This document shows positions 8,432 to 17,104 of a DNA stretch of 64,000 nucleotides, one piece after another. A model generated the notes under the pieces. That model saw only the letters and a list, made by a program, of their open reading frames with translations, was not told the DNA's origin and made no database searches. A program made the position numbers and the translations under genes. This DNA is from Risungbinella massiliensis (GTDB lineage: Bacteria > Bacillota > Bacilli > Thermoactinomycetales > Thermoactinomycetaceae). Location of the stretch: positions 219,000 through 282,999 of the forward strand of contig NZ_LN812103.1 of NCBI RefSeq assembly GCF_000942395.1, read 5' to 3'. Numbering within the stretch: position 1 is the first letter of the stretch; every line of letters begins with the position of its first letter.

Positions 8432-9556
8432 TCAGTCTTTAGAAAAAGTATCATGAGCATATTTTTTCCGCAGTTTCATCAGATAAGGTACTTGTTGTTT
8501 CATATTTTGGTACACAACAGTTTCCACATTATAGCGGGACCAAATATCCGCTAATCGTTCCTCTATTGTGATGGTTTGTCCATCGGGAGAAGTATGAATA
8601 TCACAGTAAGTTAGAAAATCAATACGCTCTTGTTGACTAGTGGTGACGAACTTGGACAGTTTTTCATACATCTCCCTTATTTTTCCACCATGTAATTGTG
8701 CTTCCCCATCAGCTCCACCATGAAAGAGAATCGCCATGATGACATCCAGTTCAAACCCATGTTCTAGTGCATATATTGCTCCGTCTATCGGATGGAAACC
8801 AGTACGAATCAAACTAGGAGAATATCCAACGTCATGTAGATAAGATTCAGGGGATTTGTTCGCTTTTTGAACGACTCCTAAAATGTGTTGGTAACGCATA
8901 TCAGTGGGGGAAAAGTAAGTCTGTAGCCACTCTGTGGAGAGGATAGGAGAAGTTTTGCTATTGGGAATAACGCCATAAGTCTCTCCTAGCAAAACAAGTG
9001 GGAACTCTACATAGCTTGAGAGATGATAATCTGCCTCAATTTCCTCGTTTTGGAAGGCACAAGTTTGAATTCCTAGCTTACGGGCTGGTTCTAGATCTAA
9101 CTCCCGATCTCCAATAACAAGATTAATCCCGTATTTGGCTTGCAAATATTCGTAAGCAGGTGTATCGGGTTTGCGGGCAAAGCCGTCCTCTTGGCAGACA
9201 ACTTCTGTAAAATACTCGTTCAATTGGTATTCATCTAGTAATTCCTCTACCAATTTACGTGATTTGTGAGTATAGATCACGTTACACTCCGCTAGTTTCA
9301 ATACCTCTCGAATATAGGAGAATGGTTGTTTTTGTTGATTAGGTAGAGTTTGTTCTATTTCTACCATCTTTTGAAGTGTTTCGGTAGGATCTAGATCTAA
9401 TGAAGTAAATGCATATACGGATGAGCGTTTCATCCTACGCAATAACTCCTCTGAACTTATCGTTTTTCCTTGTTCTTCGATAGCTCGGATCGCGGCTTGT
9501 ATCATCGTTGGATAGGTATCCATGATGGTACCGTCAAAGTCCCATAAAATACGCAT
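8432..9556 (-). CDS. HAD-family phosphatase fused to an HD-type hydrolase domain
   Basis: 374-aa two-domain protein. The N-terminal HAD domain (about 1-200) has ILWDFDGTIMDT (nucleophile Asp), IYTHKSR (motif II), KP near residue 130 and VIGDRELDL (motif IV). This resembles phosphoglycolate-phosphatase-like enzymes. The C-terminal half (about 215-374) begins MRYQHILGVV, then YLHDVGYSP and TGFHPIDGA, matching bacterial HD-domain proteins. The helix that normally separates the first His from the HD pair is shortened. The substrate is unknown. ATG 9556 has AGGAGG upstream. It converges on the broken YdcF-like gene. Confidence 0.8.
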   Translation of the reverse strand: MRILWDFDGTIMDTYPTMIQAAIRAIEEQGKTISSEELLRRMKRSSVYAFTSLDLDPTETLQKMVEIEQTLPNQQKQPFSYIREVLKLAECNVIYTHKSRKLVEELLDEYQLNEYFTEVVCQEDGFARKPDTPAYEYLQAKYGINLVIGDRELDLEPARKLGIQTCAFQNEEIEADYHLSSYVEFPLVLLGETYGVIPNSKTSPILSTEWLQTYFSPTDMRYQHILGVVQKANKSPESYLHDVGYSPSLIRTGFHPIDGAIYALEHGFELDVIMAILFHGGADGEAQLHGGKIREMYEKLSKFVTTSQQERIDFLTYCDIHTSPDGQTITIEERLADIWSRYNVETVVYQNMKQQVPYLMKLRKKYAHDTFSKD

Positions 9557-9738
9557 AATAGCCTCCTATTTCTTTGTATATGTATGTATATCTTGAAAAA
9601 GTATCCGTTTCTTTTATTTTAGAGTAGATTAGTAGCGAAATGAAGTTTTTCTAGACTTGTTACGATCTATCTCTATTGAAAAATTCATCTTTTTTTCATC
9701 TACATGCACACCACTACTTAGGTGGTTAGACTATTGTG

Positions 9739-9914
9739 TTTATAGTAATCTTTTTTGTAGTCTGGACAGCAAATATATTTCTGTTCCCGTCTTCTATTCC
9801 TTTTTCCATGTAGAAGCGACTTTATTTGCATATGGTCTAGGACTTCTGGGATTGTCTTTCATCTACAAAGTGATCAATGCAATGATATATAAGAAGCTAC
9901 AGGAGGCAGATTGA
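9739..9914 (+). pseudogene. Possible frameshifted small membrane protein upstream of dedA
   Basis: A GTG at 9739 (AGGTGG about 10 nt upstream) starts a hydrophobic segment VFIVIFFVVWTANIFLFPSS that stops at TAG after about 25 codons. A second hydrophobic stretch (TLFAYGLGLLGLSFIYKVI, ending KKLQEAD) continues in another frame up to 9914, four bases before dedA. Together they would be one ~60-aa, two-helix protein interrupted by a frameshift. I do not recognise a family, so this is tentative. Confidence 0.3.
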
Positions 9915-9917
9915 CAA

Positions 9918-10520
9918 ATGGAAAACTGGATCACAGATTTTATGAGTGAATATGGATATGTAGGTATTTTTCTATTAATCGCACTAGAAAACATTTTTCC
10001 ACCAATTCCATCTGAGGTGATCCTTACTTTTGGCGGATTTATGACTACCTCTTCTGATCTAAGCATACTAGGAGTAGTGATTGCTTCTACCCTAGGTTCT
10101 GTAATAGGAGCTTGTATTTTGTATGTTATAGGATTACAGCTAGATGTAGAGCGGATGGAAAAAATTGTGGATCGATGGGGTCATATTCTTCGTTTAAAGA
10201 GAGAGGATATTTACAAAGCGGACAATTGGTTTGATAAATACGGTATCTGGACGGTTTTAATCTGTAGGATTGTTCCGTTAATAAGAAGTCTTATCTCGAT
10301 CCCTGCGGGTATGTCTAATATGAATTTTGGCCTGTTCTTGCTATTTACCACAATTGGCACGTTGGTTTGGAATATCGTGTTGGTCAATGTTGGGGCAAGT
10401 GTGGGGGATAATTGGGAAAGCATTGTGGAATACGTTGGTGTTTATTCGAATGTGGTATATGTATTGCTAGGTGTAGGCGCTATAGCAGCTGTAGGTTTGT
10501 TTTTAAAGAAGAAGTTTTAA
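9918..10520 (+). CDS. DedA family membrane protein (copy 1)
   Basis: 200-aa polytopic membrane protein of the DedA (SNARE-associated, PF09335) superfamily, implicated in lipid (undecaprenyl phosphate or phosphatidylethanolamine) scrambling and membrane homeostasis. Family marks: an acidic residue in the first re-entrant helix (ALENIFPPIPSEVIL), GFMTT, the charged amphipathic region around residue 80-100 and the RIVPLIRSLISIPAGMS motif with conserved Arg/Gly/Pro. ATG 9918 follows AGGAGG. It is distinct in sequence from the second DedA at 23010. A bidirectional terminator follows. Confidence 0.9.
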   Translation: MENWITDFMSEYGYVGIFLLIALENIFPPIPSEVILTFGGFMTTSSDLSILGVVIASTLGSVIGACILYVIGLQLDVERMEKIVDRWGHILRLKREDIYKADNWFDKYGIWTVLICRIVPLIRSLISIPAGMSNMNFGLFLLFTTIGTLVWNIVLVNVGASVGDNWESIVEYVGVYSNVVYVLLGVGAIAAVGLFLKKKF

Positions 10521-10563
10521 GTAGATAGTGTATTTGATCTTAGTCCTATCTGATCTAGAAGTA

Positions 10564-10608
10564 CAAGCCCATGTAATCGTAACGATGATTACATGGGCTT
10601 GTTTTTTT
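10564..10608. terminator. Bidirectional terminator between dedA and the aminotransferase gene
   Basis: CAAGCCCATGTAATC pairs perfectly with GATTACATGGGCTTG across an 8-nt loop. The plus strand ends in TTTTTTT. On the minus strand the hairpin lies directly after the aminotransferase stop codon. Confidence 0.9.
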
Positions 10609-10610
10609 AT

Positions 10611-11813
10611 TTATCCTAACTTATCTACCGATTTCGATGGCATGGTAGCGACTCTTCGCTGTACAAAACGTTCCATCCGCTTCATTGCTTCTCGAATTTT
10701 CTCCATAGATGTCGCATAGGAACAGCGGATAAAACCTTCTCCACTTGGTCCAAAAGCGGTACCAGGAACGACTGCAACTTGTTCCTCATGAAGTAGTTCT
10801 TCTGCAAACGTATAGGAGTCGAGTCCTGTTGCTTGAATGGAAGGGAACACGTAAAAGGCTCCAAGTGGAGTAGGACAAGTAAGTCCCATATGATCGAGTG
10901 TGCTTGTGATATACCGACGCCGCTGATCGTATTGCGATACCATTGCGTGACACTCGGCCAACCCATTACGCAGTGCTTCGAGAGCTGCTACTTGGCTCAT
11001 GATGGGAGCACAAAGAGCAGTATATTGATGAATCTTGAGCATCCCGGTTAATAGAACTTTAGGAGCGGCAATAAATCCGAGTCTCCAACCAGTCATCGCA
11101 AATGATTTGGAGAAACCATTGAGATGAATGGTATGTTCTTTCATTCCTGGAATGGCTGCAAAGGATTCATGCTGTCCACGGTAAGTTAGTTCCGCATAGA
11201 TCTCATCAGAGATGACGATTAGTTCGTGCTTGCGAACCAATTCAGCAATTTCTAGGTAGTCTGAATGGGTCATGATCGCACCTGTTGGGTTATTGGGATA
11301 ACAGAGGATGATTGCTTTGGTGCGACTGGTTATTTTTCTCTCTAGTTCTTCAGCGCGCAATTTAAACCCATGTTTGGCATGTGTTGCCACTGGTACTGCA
11401 ACTCCACCAGCTAATTCAATACAAGGAGCATAGGAAACATAACTTGGATCAGGAACAAGTACTTCTTCTCCTGGAGTGAGAATAGTGCGTAATGCGAGAT
11501 CAATTGCTTCACTGGCACCAAAGGTTACTAAAATTTCTGAACTGGCCTCATAAGATAAAGAAAATCGTTCATGAAGATATTTAGCAATCTGCTCTAGGAG
11601 TTCGGGCATTCCCTGATTGGAAGTATAGCTTGTCATTCCTGCTTCCAAGGAATGTACTACTGCTTCACGGATGTGCCATGGAGTTACAAAGTCTGGTTCT
11701 CCTACTCCGAGTGAAATGGCGTCTGGCATCTGTTGGACCAAATCAAAAAAACGGCGGATTCCAGATGGTTGAAGGTTTTGTACTACAGGAGATATTTTGT
11801 CTTCTAGTTTCAT
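10611..11813 (-). CDS. alaT: Class I/II aminotransferase, AlaT (YugH)-like
   Basis: 400-aa PLP aminotransferase of the aspartate aminotransferase fold-type I family: LGVGEPDF at the N-terminus, SYTSNQGMPELLE, YPNNPTGAIM, SDEIYAEL, and GFSKSFAMTGWRLG with the PLP lysine. An Lrp/AsnC regulator gene lies directly upstream on the same strand, the arrangement of alaR-alaT in B. subtilis. Alanine transamination is therefore the best guess, though PatA-type roles are possible. The only usable start is ATG 11813 because an in-frame TAG lies 9 bp upstream. The nearest good Shine-Dalgarno, GGAGGTG, is about 20 nt away with a small GCTCTTAGAGC hairpin between. Confidence 0.75.
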   Translation of the reverse strand: MKLEDKISPVVQNLQPSGIRRFFDLVQQMPDAISLGVGEPDFVTPWHIREAVVHSLEAGMTSYTSNQGMPELLEQIAKYLHERFSLSYEASSEILVTFGASEAIDLALRTILTPGEEVLVPDPSYVSYAPCIELAGGVAVPVATHAKHGFKLRAEELERKITSRTKAIILCYPNNPTGAIMTHSDYLEIAELVRKHELIVISDEIYAELTYRGQHESFAAIPGMKEHTIHLNGFSKSFAMTGWRLGFIAAPKVLLTGMLKIHQYTALCAPIMSQVAALEALRNGLAECHAMVSQYDQRRRYITSTLDHMGLTCPTPLGAFYVFPSIQATGLDSYTFAEELLHEEQVAVVPGTAFGPSGEGFIRCSYATSMEKIREAMKRMERFVQRRVATMPSKSVDKLG

Positions 11814-11879
11814 ATGGTTGCTCTAAGAGCGCACCTCCTCTGGTATTTGCCAATAAAAAGACTCCGTAAACCAATGTCG

Positions 11880-12374
11880 TCACGGAATCACCTGAATGCG
11901 ACGGTCTGGTGGCGTTTCTTCCAAACGCACTCCGTCCTGTTTATATTTTTTCATTACAAAATGAGTGGTAGTACCGACCACAAATTCGAGTGGCGCCAGT
12001 TTTTCGGTCACAAAACGTCCTACAGCTTCGAGACTATCTACTTCTAGTTGTATAGACAAATCATAGGCACCAGACATGAGATAGACATTCTGCACCTCAT
12101 TGTAGAGATAAATTCGCTTGGCAATTGCATCAAATCCATAGCCTTGTTGAGGTGTCACCTTCACATCAATTAGCGCTGTAACACGCTCTATCCCAGCTTT
12201 TTTCCAATCGATGAGGGCTTGTTTTTTGATGAGGATTTTTTCGGCTTTTAGCTGGTCGAGTATTTCGGTAATAGTCTCTTCAGATTCTCCTATCGTACGA
12301 GCTAGTTCAGGTACGGTGAAGTCTGCATCTTGCTCTAATAATGAAAGTATCTCTAATCGTATCGAATCCGTCAT
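11880..12374 (-). CDS. alaR: Lrp/AsnC family transcriptional regulator, AlaR (YugG)-like
   Basis: 164-aa regulator. The N-terminal winged helix-turn-helix (DSIRLEILSLLEQDADFTVPEL to about residue 60) is followed by a RAM/ACT-like ligand domain with GVERVTALIDVKV and a VYLMSGAYDLSIQLE strand. The C-terminal tail (VRLEETPPDRRIQVIP) is typical of the YugG branch. ATG 12374 has AAGGGGGTG upstream; a start 42 bp further out would bury this site. It lies 66 bp upstream of the aminotransferase gene, which it probably controls in response to an amino acid, possibly alanine. Confidence 0.85.
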   Translation of the reverse strand: MTDSIRLEILSLLEQDADFTVPELARTIGESEETITEILDQLKAEKILIKKQALIDWKKAGIERVTALIDVKVTPQQGYGFDAIAKRIYLYNEVQNVYLMSGAYDLSIQLEVDSLEAVGRFVTEKLAPLEFVVGTTTHFVMKKYKQDGVRLEETPPDRRIQVIP

Positions 12375-12483
12375 CTCATCCACCCCCTTGGAAAGAAAAG
12401 CATATCTTTTTTGCATTTTATCATAGAGAAGGGAGAGGAGGAAGCAGTGAGGTTGAATAGCATCTAAGAGTATGATGGCGGTT

Positions 12484-12672
12484 TCAAGAGGAATATTTTT
12501 CTTTTAAGTAATTTCCAACTGCATATAAGAACATAGGACCAAATAAGACTAGCAGCACGAGACTTATTCCTTTGCTTTGAGGAGTGAGTTCTGCTAGTAG
12601 TAAATAGAGTAACGCACCAAATACAGGAAAAGCCGTTAGAATTGCTACTGTCAATGGGGTTAGTTTTTGCAT
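12484..12672 (-). CDS. Small membrane protein, unknown
   Basis: 62-aa protein with two predicted transmembrane helices: LTPLTVAILTAFPVFGALLY (about 4-26) and GISLVLLVLFGPMFLYAVGN (about 35-54). It ends in a charged KEKYSS tail. ATG 12672 has AAAGGAG 7 nt upstream, strong support for a real gene. No family is recognised. It is separated from its neighbours by about 100 bp upstream and 265 bp downstream. Confidence 0.65.
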   Translation of the reverse strand: MQKLTPLTVAILTAFPVFGALLYLLLAELTPQSKGISLVLLVLFGPMFLYAVGNYLKEKYSS

Positions 12673-12874
12673 ATCGAATCTCCTTTCATCGTTTATATAT
12701 TGAGATTGTAGTATTTGATTTCGGAGCACTCTGTGAATTTGTTCTGATGAGATGGTTCATGAAAAAAGTCAGAGAGAATGTACAACACGATCGTAATCGA
12801 TAAACTAGTTCAGAAACTATAAAAAGAACATTCTTTGATTAAATTATAACAAAATTCTAATATATATTGGGAAG

Positions 12875-12913
12875 GCTAAATCTGGAGTATGGCTCCAAAA
12901 CCCCAGATTTAGC
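12875..12913. repeat. 11-bp perfect inverted repeat downstream of putB
   Basis: GCTAAATCTGG (12875-12885) pairs with CCAGATTTAGC (12903-12913) across a 17-nt loop that itself contains GGAGTATGGCTCC. It lies just past the putB stop codon on the minus strand. The T-run expected of a terminator is missing, so its role as a terminator is uncertain. Confidence 0.5.
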
Positions 12914-12939
12914 TATCGAATAATAGATTTATACTTTTC

Positions 12940-13860
12940 TTAATCACGAAACATATTTTTTAAGATAAACAATGCGTTTGCCGGTCGTTCAGCAATTCTT
13001 CTCGTAAAATATGGGTACCAATCTGTACCAAATGGGGTATAAACTCGTACACGATACCCTTCTTTTACTAGGTTGCGTTGTAATCCATTTCGTACTCCGT
13101 ACAGCATCTGAAACTCAAATAAATCTTGCGAGATCTTTTCTTGTGCTAGCCAGATCTTCAACTCTTCAATTATTTTCTCATCATGTGTGGCGATCCCTGT
13201 ATAGCAGCCATTTTGTAAATGTGTTTGAACCAAACGTAGATAATTCTCATCTACATCCTTTTTTTGTGGATAAGCTACTTCGGGAGGCTCCTTATAGGCA
13301 CCTTTGACAATACGGAGATTGACGCCCTTTTTCCCGAGAGCTTCTACATCTTCGATCGAGCGATAGAGGTAGGATTGGATTACGAGTCCCACATGTTCTT
13401 TGCCATACCGTTCGAGCAAGGTGAGAAAAATATTCATGGTTTGTTCAAGGAAGGGAGTATCTTCCATATCGATACGGACGAAGTTGCTTGTCTCTTTTGC
13501 TTTGGCAACAATTCGATCCATATTGTCTAAGCAAAAAGCAGGATCTAGGGCTAAGCCTAGTTGAGTTAACTTGACAGAAACATTAGAATGTAAGCGCTCT
13601 CTTTTTATTGCGTCAAAAATTTCCAATACTGCGTTGGTAGCAGTGGTTGCTTCTTCTCGATTTTCGACACTTTCCCCTAGATGGTCTAGAGTGACGACAA
13701 GATTTTCCCGATTTAATGAGTGAACCATATCCAAGGAGGCGTTGAGTGATTCTCCGGCTACAAAGCGGGCAGCGCCCAGTTTCATTCCGTATTTCATGGC
13801 GAACGATTTGACTAGTCTATTACCAGATACAGATAAAACCAATTTCCGCGAAATGGACAT
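12940..13860 (-). CDS. putB: Proline dehydrogenase
   Basis: FAD enzyme oxidising proline to pyrroline-5-carboxylate, the first step of proline catabolism. The 306-aa protein matches the short Gram-positive PutB form with a TIM-barrel PRODH domain: LDHLGESV, SVKLTQLGL, RIDMEDTPF, VIQSYLYRS, LRIVKGAYKE, GIATHDEKII, EFQMLYGVR and the C-terminal RRIAERPAN flavin/substrate motif. It is divergent from the P5C dehydrogenase gene across a 156-bp control region. It likely feeds the respiratory chain from the inner face of the membrane. Confidence 0.95.
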   Translation of the reverse strand: MSISRKLVLSVSGNRLVKSFAMKYGMKLGAARFVAGESLNASLDMVHSLNRENLVVTLDHLGESVENREEATTATNAVLEIFDAIKRERLHSNVSVKLTQLGLALDPAFCLDNMDRIVAKAKETSNFVRIDMEDTPFLEQTMNIFLTLLERYGKEHVGLVIQSYLYRSIEDVEALGKKGVNLRIVKGAYKEPPEVAYPQKKDVDENYLRLVQTHLQNGCYTGIATHDEKIIEELKIWLAQEKISQDLFEFQMLYGVRNGLQRNLVKEGYRVRVYTPFGTDWYPYFTRRIAERPANALFILKNMFRD

Positions 13861-13898
13861 TTCAATCCCACCTAACTTTTCGGTTCATAACTTTTACA

Positions 13899-13928
13899 AT
13901 TATAGCGAAAAGATTAGAAATTAGACAA
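13899..13928 (-). promoter_or_regulatory. Putative SigA promoter of putB
   Basis: On the minus strand TTGTCT (-35, 13928-13923) and a perfect TATAAT (-10, 13904-13899) are separated by 18 bp. The putB start is 39 bp downstream of the -10 box. Confidence 0.65.
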
Positions 13929-13936
13929 TATCAAAA

Positions 13937-13950
13937 TGTAAGCGATTGCA
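13937..13950. promoter_or_regulatory. CcpA catabolite-responsive element (cre) in the putB/rocA divergon
   Basis: TGTAAGCGATTGCA matches 13 of 14 positions of the cre consensus TGWAANCGNTNWCA (only one W replaced by G). It overlaps the -35 box of the rocA promoter and lies just upstream of the putB promoter, a position suited to carbon catabolite repression of both. Confidence 0.65.
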
Positions 13951-13975
13951 GAAAAATAGAGAACTGCGATACAAT
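13946..13975 (+). promoter_or_regulatory. Putative SigA promoter of the P5C dehydrogenase gene
   Basis: TTGCAG (13946-13951) and TACAAT (13970-13975) are separated by 18 bp, 42 bp before the start codon. The cre site overlaps the -35 box. Confidence 0.6.
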
Positions 13976-14016
13976 GACAAAGGAACTGACAGATTTGCTT
14001 AAGGGGGAAAGAAATT

Positions 14017-15564
14017 ATGGTTGTAGATTTTAAAAATGAAGCATTCACCGACTTCTCCGTAGAAGAAAATCGTCTTGCTTTTCAAGAAGCATTGGAAAAA
14101 GTGAAATCGCAGTTTGGTCAACATTATCCTGTTATCATCGGTGGAGAAAAAATCGAAACCGTTCAGAAAAGAGAGTCACTGAACCCATCCCATCTAAGCG
14201 AAATCGTAGGGATTGTCTCAGAAGCAAATGAAGATCTAACCGAAAAAGCAATCCAAGTGGCATATAAAACGTTCGATACATGGAAAAAAGTAGATCCAGC
14301 AGCACGTGCTCGCCTTTTGTTCCGCACAGCACATCTCATGCGTCGTCGTAAACACGAATTTTCAGCATGGATGGTAGCAGAAGCTGGGAAAAGCTGGGTG
14401 GAAGCGGATGCTGATACAGCGGAAGCGATTGATTTTCTAGAATTTTATGGTCGCGAAATGATCCGACTGAACGATCGTCAGCCATTGACTCGTATTCCAG
14501 GCGAAGATAACGAACTGACCTACATCCCACTTGGCGTAGGAGCCGTGATTCCGCCTTGGAATTTCCCTCTTGCCATCACTGTTGGTATGACTATGGCAGC
14601 AGTGGTAGCTGGCAATACAGTTGTCCTCAAGCCAGCTTCGCCGACAAATGTAATTGCAGCCAAATTTATGGAGCTGCTAGAAGAAGCAGGAGTTCCAGAT
14701 GGCGTGGTTAACTTTGTTCCAGGAGAAGGTGCAGCAGTCGGGGAATATATGGTGAAACACCCATTGACTAGGTTTATCTCCTTTACTGGGTCTCGTGCAG
14801 TAGGTTTGCGGATCAATGAACAGGCTGCCAAGACAGCACCAGGACAGAAGTGGATTAAGCGAGTAGTAGCAGAAATGGGCGGAAAAGATGCGATCGTGGT
14901 CGATGCTGAGGCGGACATCGAACTAGCAGTCGATTCCATTGTGAAGTCGGCATTTGGCTTTGCTGGTCAGAAATGTTCTGCTTGTTCCCGGGCGATTATT
15001 CATCAAGATGTGTATGATGAAGTGCTAGAAAAAGTGGTTGCCAGAACGAAGGAACTAAAAGTAGGTTCCACCTATGATCCAAGTATTGCGCTTGGTCCTG
15101 TTGTGGATGAAAAGGCGTATAACAAGATTCTAGAATACATCGAGGTCGGCAAATCAGAAGGTCGCCTTCTCGCTGGTGGAGCAAAAGCCGAAGGAAATGG
15201 GTACTACATTCAACCGACCGTTTTTGCGGATGTAGAACCACATGCCCGCATCTCCCAAGAAGAGATCTTTGGTCCAGTGGTAGCCTTCCACAAAGCAGAC
15301 AGTTTTGAGCATGCTTTGGAGATTGCTAATAATACCGAGTATGGGCTGACTGGTGCAGTAATCACCAAAAATCGCCAACACCTAGAGACAGCACGGGAGG
15401 AGTTCCATGTGGGCAACCTCTATTTCAACCGTAAGTGCACAGGTGCGTTAGTCGGAACCCATCCATTTGGTGGATTTAATATGTCTGGTACAGACTCTAA
15501 AGCAGGCGGTCGTGATTACCTACTATTATTTACGCAACCAAAGATGGTTTCGGAAGCGTTCTAG
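14017..15564 (+). CDS. rocA: L-glutamate gamma-semialdehyde (P5C) dehydrogenase
   Basis: NAD-dependent oxidation of pyrroline-5-carboxylate/glutamate semialdehyde to glutamate, the second step of proline (and arginine) breakdown. The 515-aa length is exact for the RocA/PutC group. Aldehyde dehydrogenase motifs: [34 protein letters not shown] with the general base Glu, [13 protein letters not shown] with the catalytic Cys, EEIFGPVV and the C-terminal [20 protein letters not shown] 14017 has AAGGGGG. Together with putB it completes proline to glutamate conversion. A terminator follows at 15602. Confidence 0.95.
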   Translation: MVVDFKNEAFTDFSVEENRLAFQEALEKVKSQFGQHYPVIIGGEKIETVQKRESLNPSHLSEIVGIVSEANEDLTEKAIQVAYKTFDTWKKVDPAARARLLFRTAHLMRRRKHEFSAWMVAEAGKSWVEADADTAEAIDFLEFYGREMIRLNDRQPLTRIPGEDNELTYIPLGVGAVIPPWNFPLAITVGMTMAAVVAGNTVVLKPASPTNVIAAKFMELLEEAGVPDGVVNFVPGEGAAVGEYMVKHPLTRFISFTGSRAVGLRINEQAAKTAPGQKWIKRVVAEMGGKDAIVVDAEADIELAVDSIVKSAFGFAGQKCSACSRAIIHQDVYDEVLEKVVARTKELKVGSTYDPSIALGPVVDEKAYNKILEYIEVGKSEGRLLAGGAKAEGNGYYIQPTVFADVEPHARISQEEIFGPVVAFHKADSFEHALEIANNTEYGLTGAVITKNRQHLETAREEFHVGNLYFNRKCTGALVGTHPFGGFNMSGTDSKAGGRDYLLLFTQPKMVSEAF

Positions 15565-15601
15565 AGAAAGAATAGACTTGGAATAAAATGAATCCGATAT
15601 T

Positions 15602-15632
15602 GCGGCATTCCTCTAAGGATTGCCGCTTTTTT
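15602..15632 (+). terminator. Terminator after rocA
   Basis: GCGGCA and TGCCGC form the outer stem with inner TCCT/AGGA pairing, followed by TTTTTT. Confidence 0.85.
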
Positions 15633-15852
15633 GGTATGATAAAGGAAGAATATTTGCAATTGGGGAGTCAAAAAAGAAATCTGTCTGGTTGAGTAATTCT
15701 ATCAAGGAGAAAGAAAGTCAAGATAGGCTATACAAGAACATACCAAGTCTAGCTAGATTTTTGTTAGAAGAGTTTACATACAGACAGTTTCTAGAAAAGA
15801 GAACACCTAGGTGGTCTTAACCCCGTCAAGTAGACACTAGATAAAAGGCATC

Positions 15853-16704
15853 CTAAGCGGCGATCGCTTCCCGGAATTCCACTGGGGATCGGTCGCCAAG
15901 TTTTTTTTGGAAACGTTCCTTGTTGTAATATTCGATGAACTCAGCAATCATATTGCGTGCAGAAGTCTCATCTTTTGGTTCCTCTAAATAAAGTTTTTCT
16001 GTCTTTAGATGGGAGAAAAAGGACTCTATACAGGCATTGTCAAAGCAATTTCCCCTCCGCGAGTGGCTTCCAATGAAGCCACGTTTTTTTAACAATGCCG
16101 CATATTGTTTGGACGTATACTGGAATCCTTGATCAGAGTGAAGAAGAGTTCCATCCCCTGTTTCTAAGCGATAAACAGTGTCTAACACTAGTTGGAGATC
16201 GTTTCTCGAAGAAAGTTCCCACGCAATAATTTCATTATTAAATAGATCTGTTACAGCGGATAGATAGACAAAATGGTCTCCAATTCGTACATACGTGATA
16301 TCCGTTGCAAGCTTTTGTCTGGGAGCCTCTGCATAAAAATTACGAGCCAGTATGTTAGAGAACACAATGGATGGCTTACGCCCCATAAAGGGGCGTTTTT
16401 TGCGGATAACGGATCGAATACCGAGTTCACGCATTAATCTACGTACTTTCTTATGATTCACCACTATTCCTTCCCTACGTAGAGCAGTTCGCATACGAAA
16501 GTAACCGTAGTATGGACGGAGTCTGTGAATTGCTAATATATGCTCTTTTAAGTTTGCATCATTCGAGCTACGTCCGGCGCGTTGTATGTATTTTTTCCAT
16601 TTGTAATATCCTGCACGTGAAACCTTCGCAATCTTGCAAAGTTGCGTAATGGTATATTGTTTGGAAAGCTCCTCAATGATTACAAATCGTTGTCCTTTTT
16701 CCAA
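15853..16704 (-). CDS. IS3-family transposase OrfB (DDE domain)
   Basis: 283-aa rve/DDE integrase-type catalytic part of the transposase. An N-terminal HTH_21 segment (LRPYYGYFRMRTALRREGI) precedes the catalytic core. That core has ATDITYVRIGD (first Asp), LHSDQGFQY (second Asp) and NACIESFFSHLK (Glu), with the K/R seven residues later. OrfB is probably made mainly as an OrfAB fusion by a -1 frameshift. The frame is open upstream of the TTG at 16704 to the A6G slippery site at 16734-16740. Confidence 0.93.
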   Translation of the reverse strand: MEKGQRFVIIEELSKQYTITQLCKIAKVSRAGYYKWKKYIQRAGRSSNDANLKEHILAIHRLRPYYGYFRMRTALRREGIVVNHKKVRRLMRELGIRSVIRKKRPFMGRKPSIVFSNILARNFYAEAPRQKLATDITYVRIGDHFVYLSAVTDLFNNEIIAWELSSRNDLQLVLDTVYRLETGDGTLLHSDQGFQYTSKQYAALLKKRGFIGSHSRRGNCFDNACIESFFSHLKTEKLYLEEPKDETSARNMIAEFIEYYNKERFQKKLGDRSPVEFREAIAA

Positions 16705-17003
16705 GATCCCTCCCCGTGTAGATTTGGATTGAGCTTTTTTAGATATTCTACTTGGGCCTTTAGATAAGCGTTTTCCTCCTCAAGACTATTAAAATGTTTC
16801 TTAATCCAGCGACCTCGATAATCTTCAAACGACTCACCAGCTTTATACTTTTCGACCCAATTTTGAATTTGAGTTCGACTTCTGATCCCGAGTTTCCTTT
16901 GTATTTCACTATAAGGCATCTCCTCTTCTAAGAAGAGGCGCACTGCCTCCTTTTTTGTTTCTTCCGAATATCTTCTAAACTTTTGTCCTTTCTTAGCGGA
17001 CAT
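16680..17003 (-). CDS. IS3-family transposase OrfA (DNA-binding part)
   Basis: 107-aa HTH_Tnp_1-type protein: YSEETKKEAVRLFLEE, then a helix-turn-helix at SEIQRKLGIRSRTQIQNWV, and a C-terminal leucine-zipper-like coiled coil (LEEENAYLKAQVEYLKKL). Codons CTA AAA AAG near its end form the A AAA AAG heptamer (16734-16740) at which a -1 slip enters the OrfB frame, the standard IS3 strategy. ATG 17003 has GGAGGGG upstream. Confidence 0.92.
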   Translation of the reverse strand: MSAKKGQKFRRYSEETKKEAVRLFLEEEMPYSEIQRKLGIRSRTQIQNWVEKYKAGESFEDYRGRWIKKHFNSLEEENAYLKAQVEYLKKLNPNLHGEGSWKKDNDL

Positions 17004-17104
17004 AAAAATCCCCTCCGGTTATAGCAGTGTCTATGAGAACATGTTAACATGTTCTCTTTTTTCACTGTCTACCGTAAGGGGATAATACCATAGGAGGATT
17101 ACAT

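Larger units (their letters stand above)
15812..17090 (-). mobile_element. IS3-family insertion sequence (IS150-like), 1279 bp
   Basis: The element carries orfA and orfB on the minus strand in overlapping frames. The ends are imperfect inverted repeats: TGGTCTTAACCCC...GTAGACA on the left and, read inwards from the right, TGGTATTATCCCC...GTAGACA. They share about 18 of the first 25 positions. The element starts TG and ends CA and is flanked by a 4-bp duplication. Both ORFs are intact, so it may be active. Confidence 0.93.
15808..17094. repeat. 4-bp target-site duplication of the IS3 element
   Basis: TAGG at 15808-15811 is repeated at 17091-17094, directly outside the element's TGG...CCA ends. 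Removing the element and one copy rebuilds CACCTAGGAGGATTACAT in front of the spo0M ATG, so the insertion point is at the Shine-Dalgarno sequence. Confidence 0.85.

Noticed and set aside
14135-15416. Several minus-strand open frames within rocA
   Set aside because: All lie inside the strongly supported aldehyde dehydrogenase gene and have no Shine-Dalgarno sequence.
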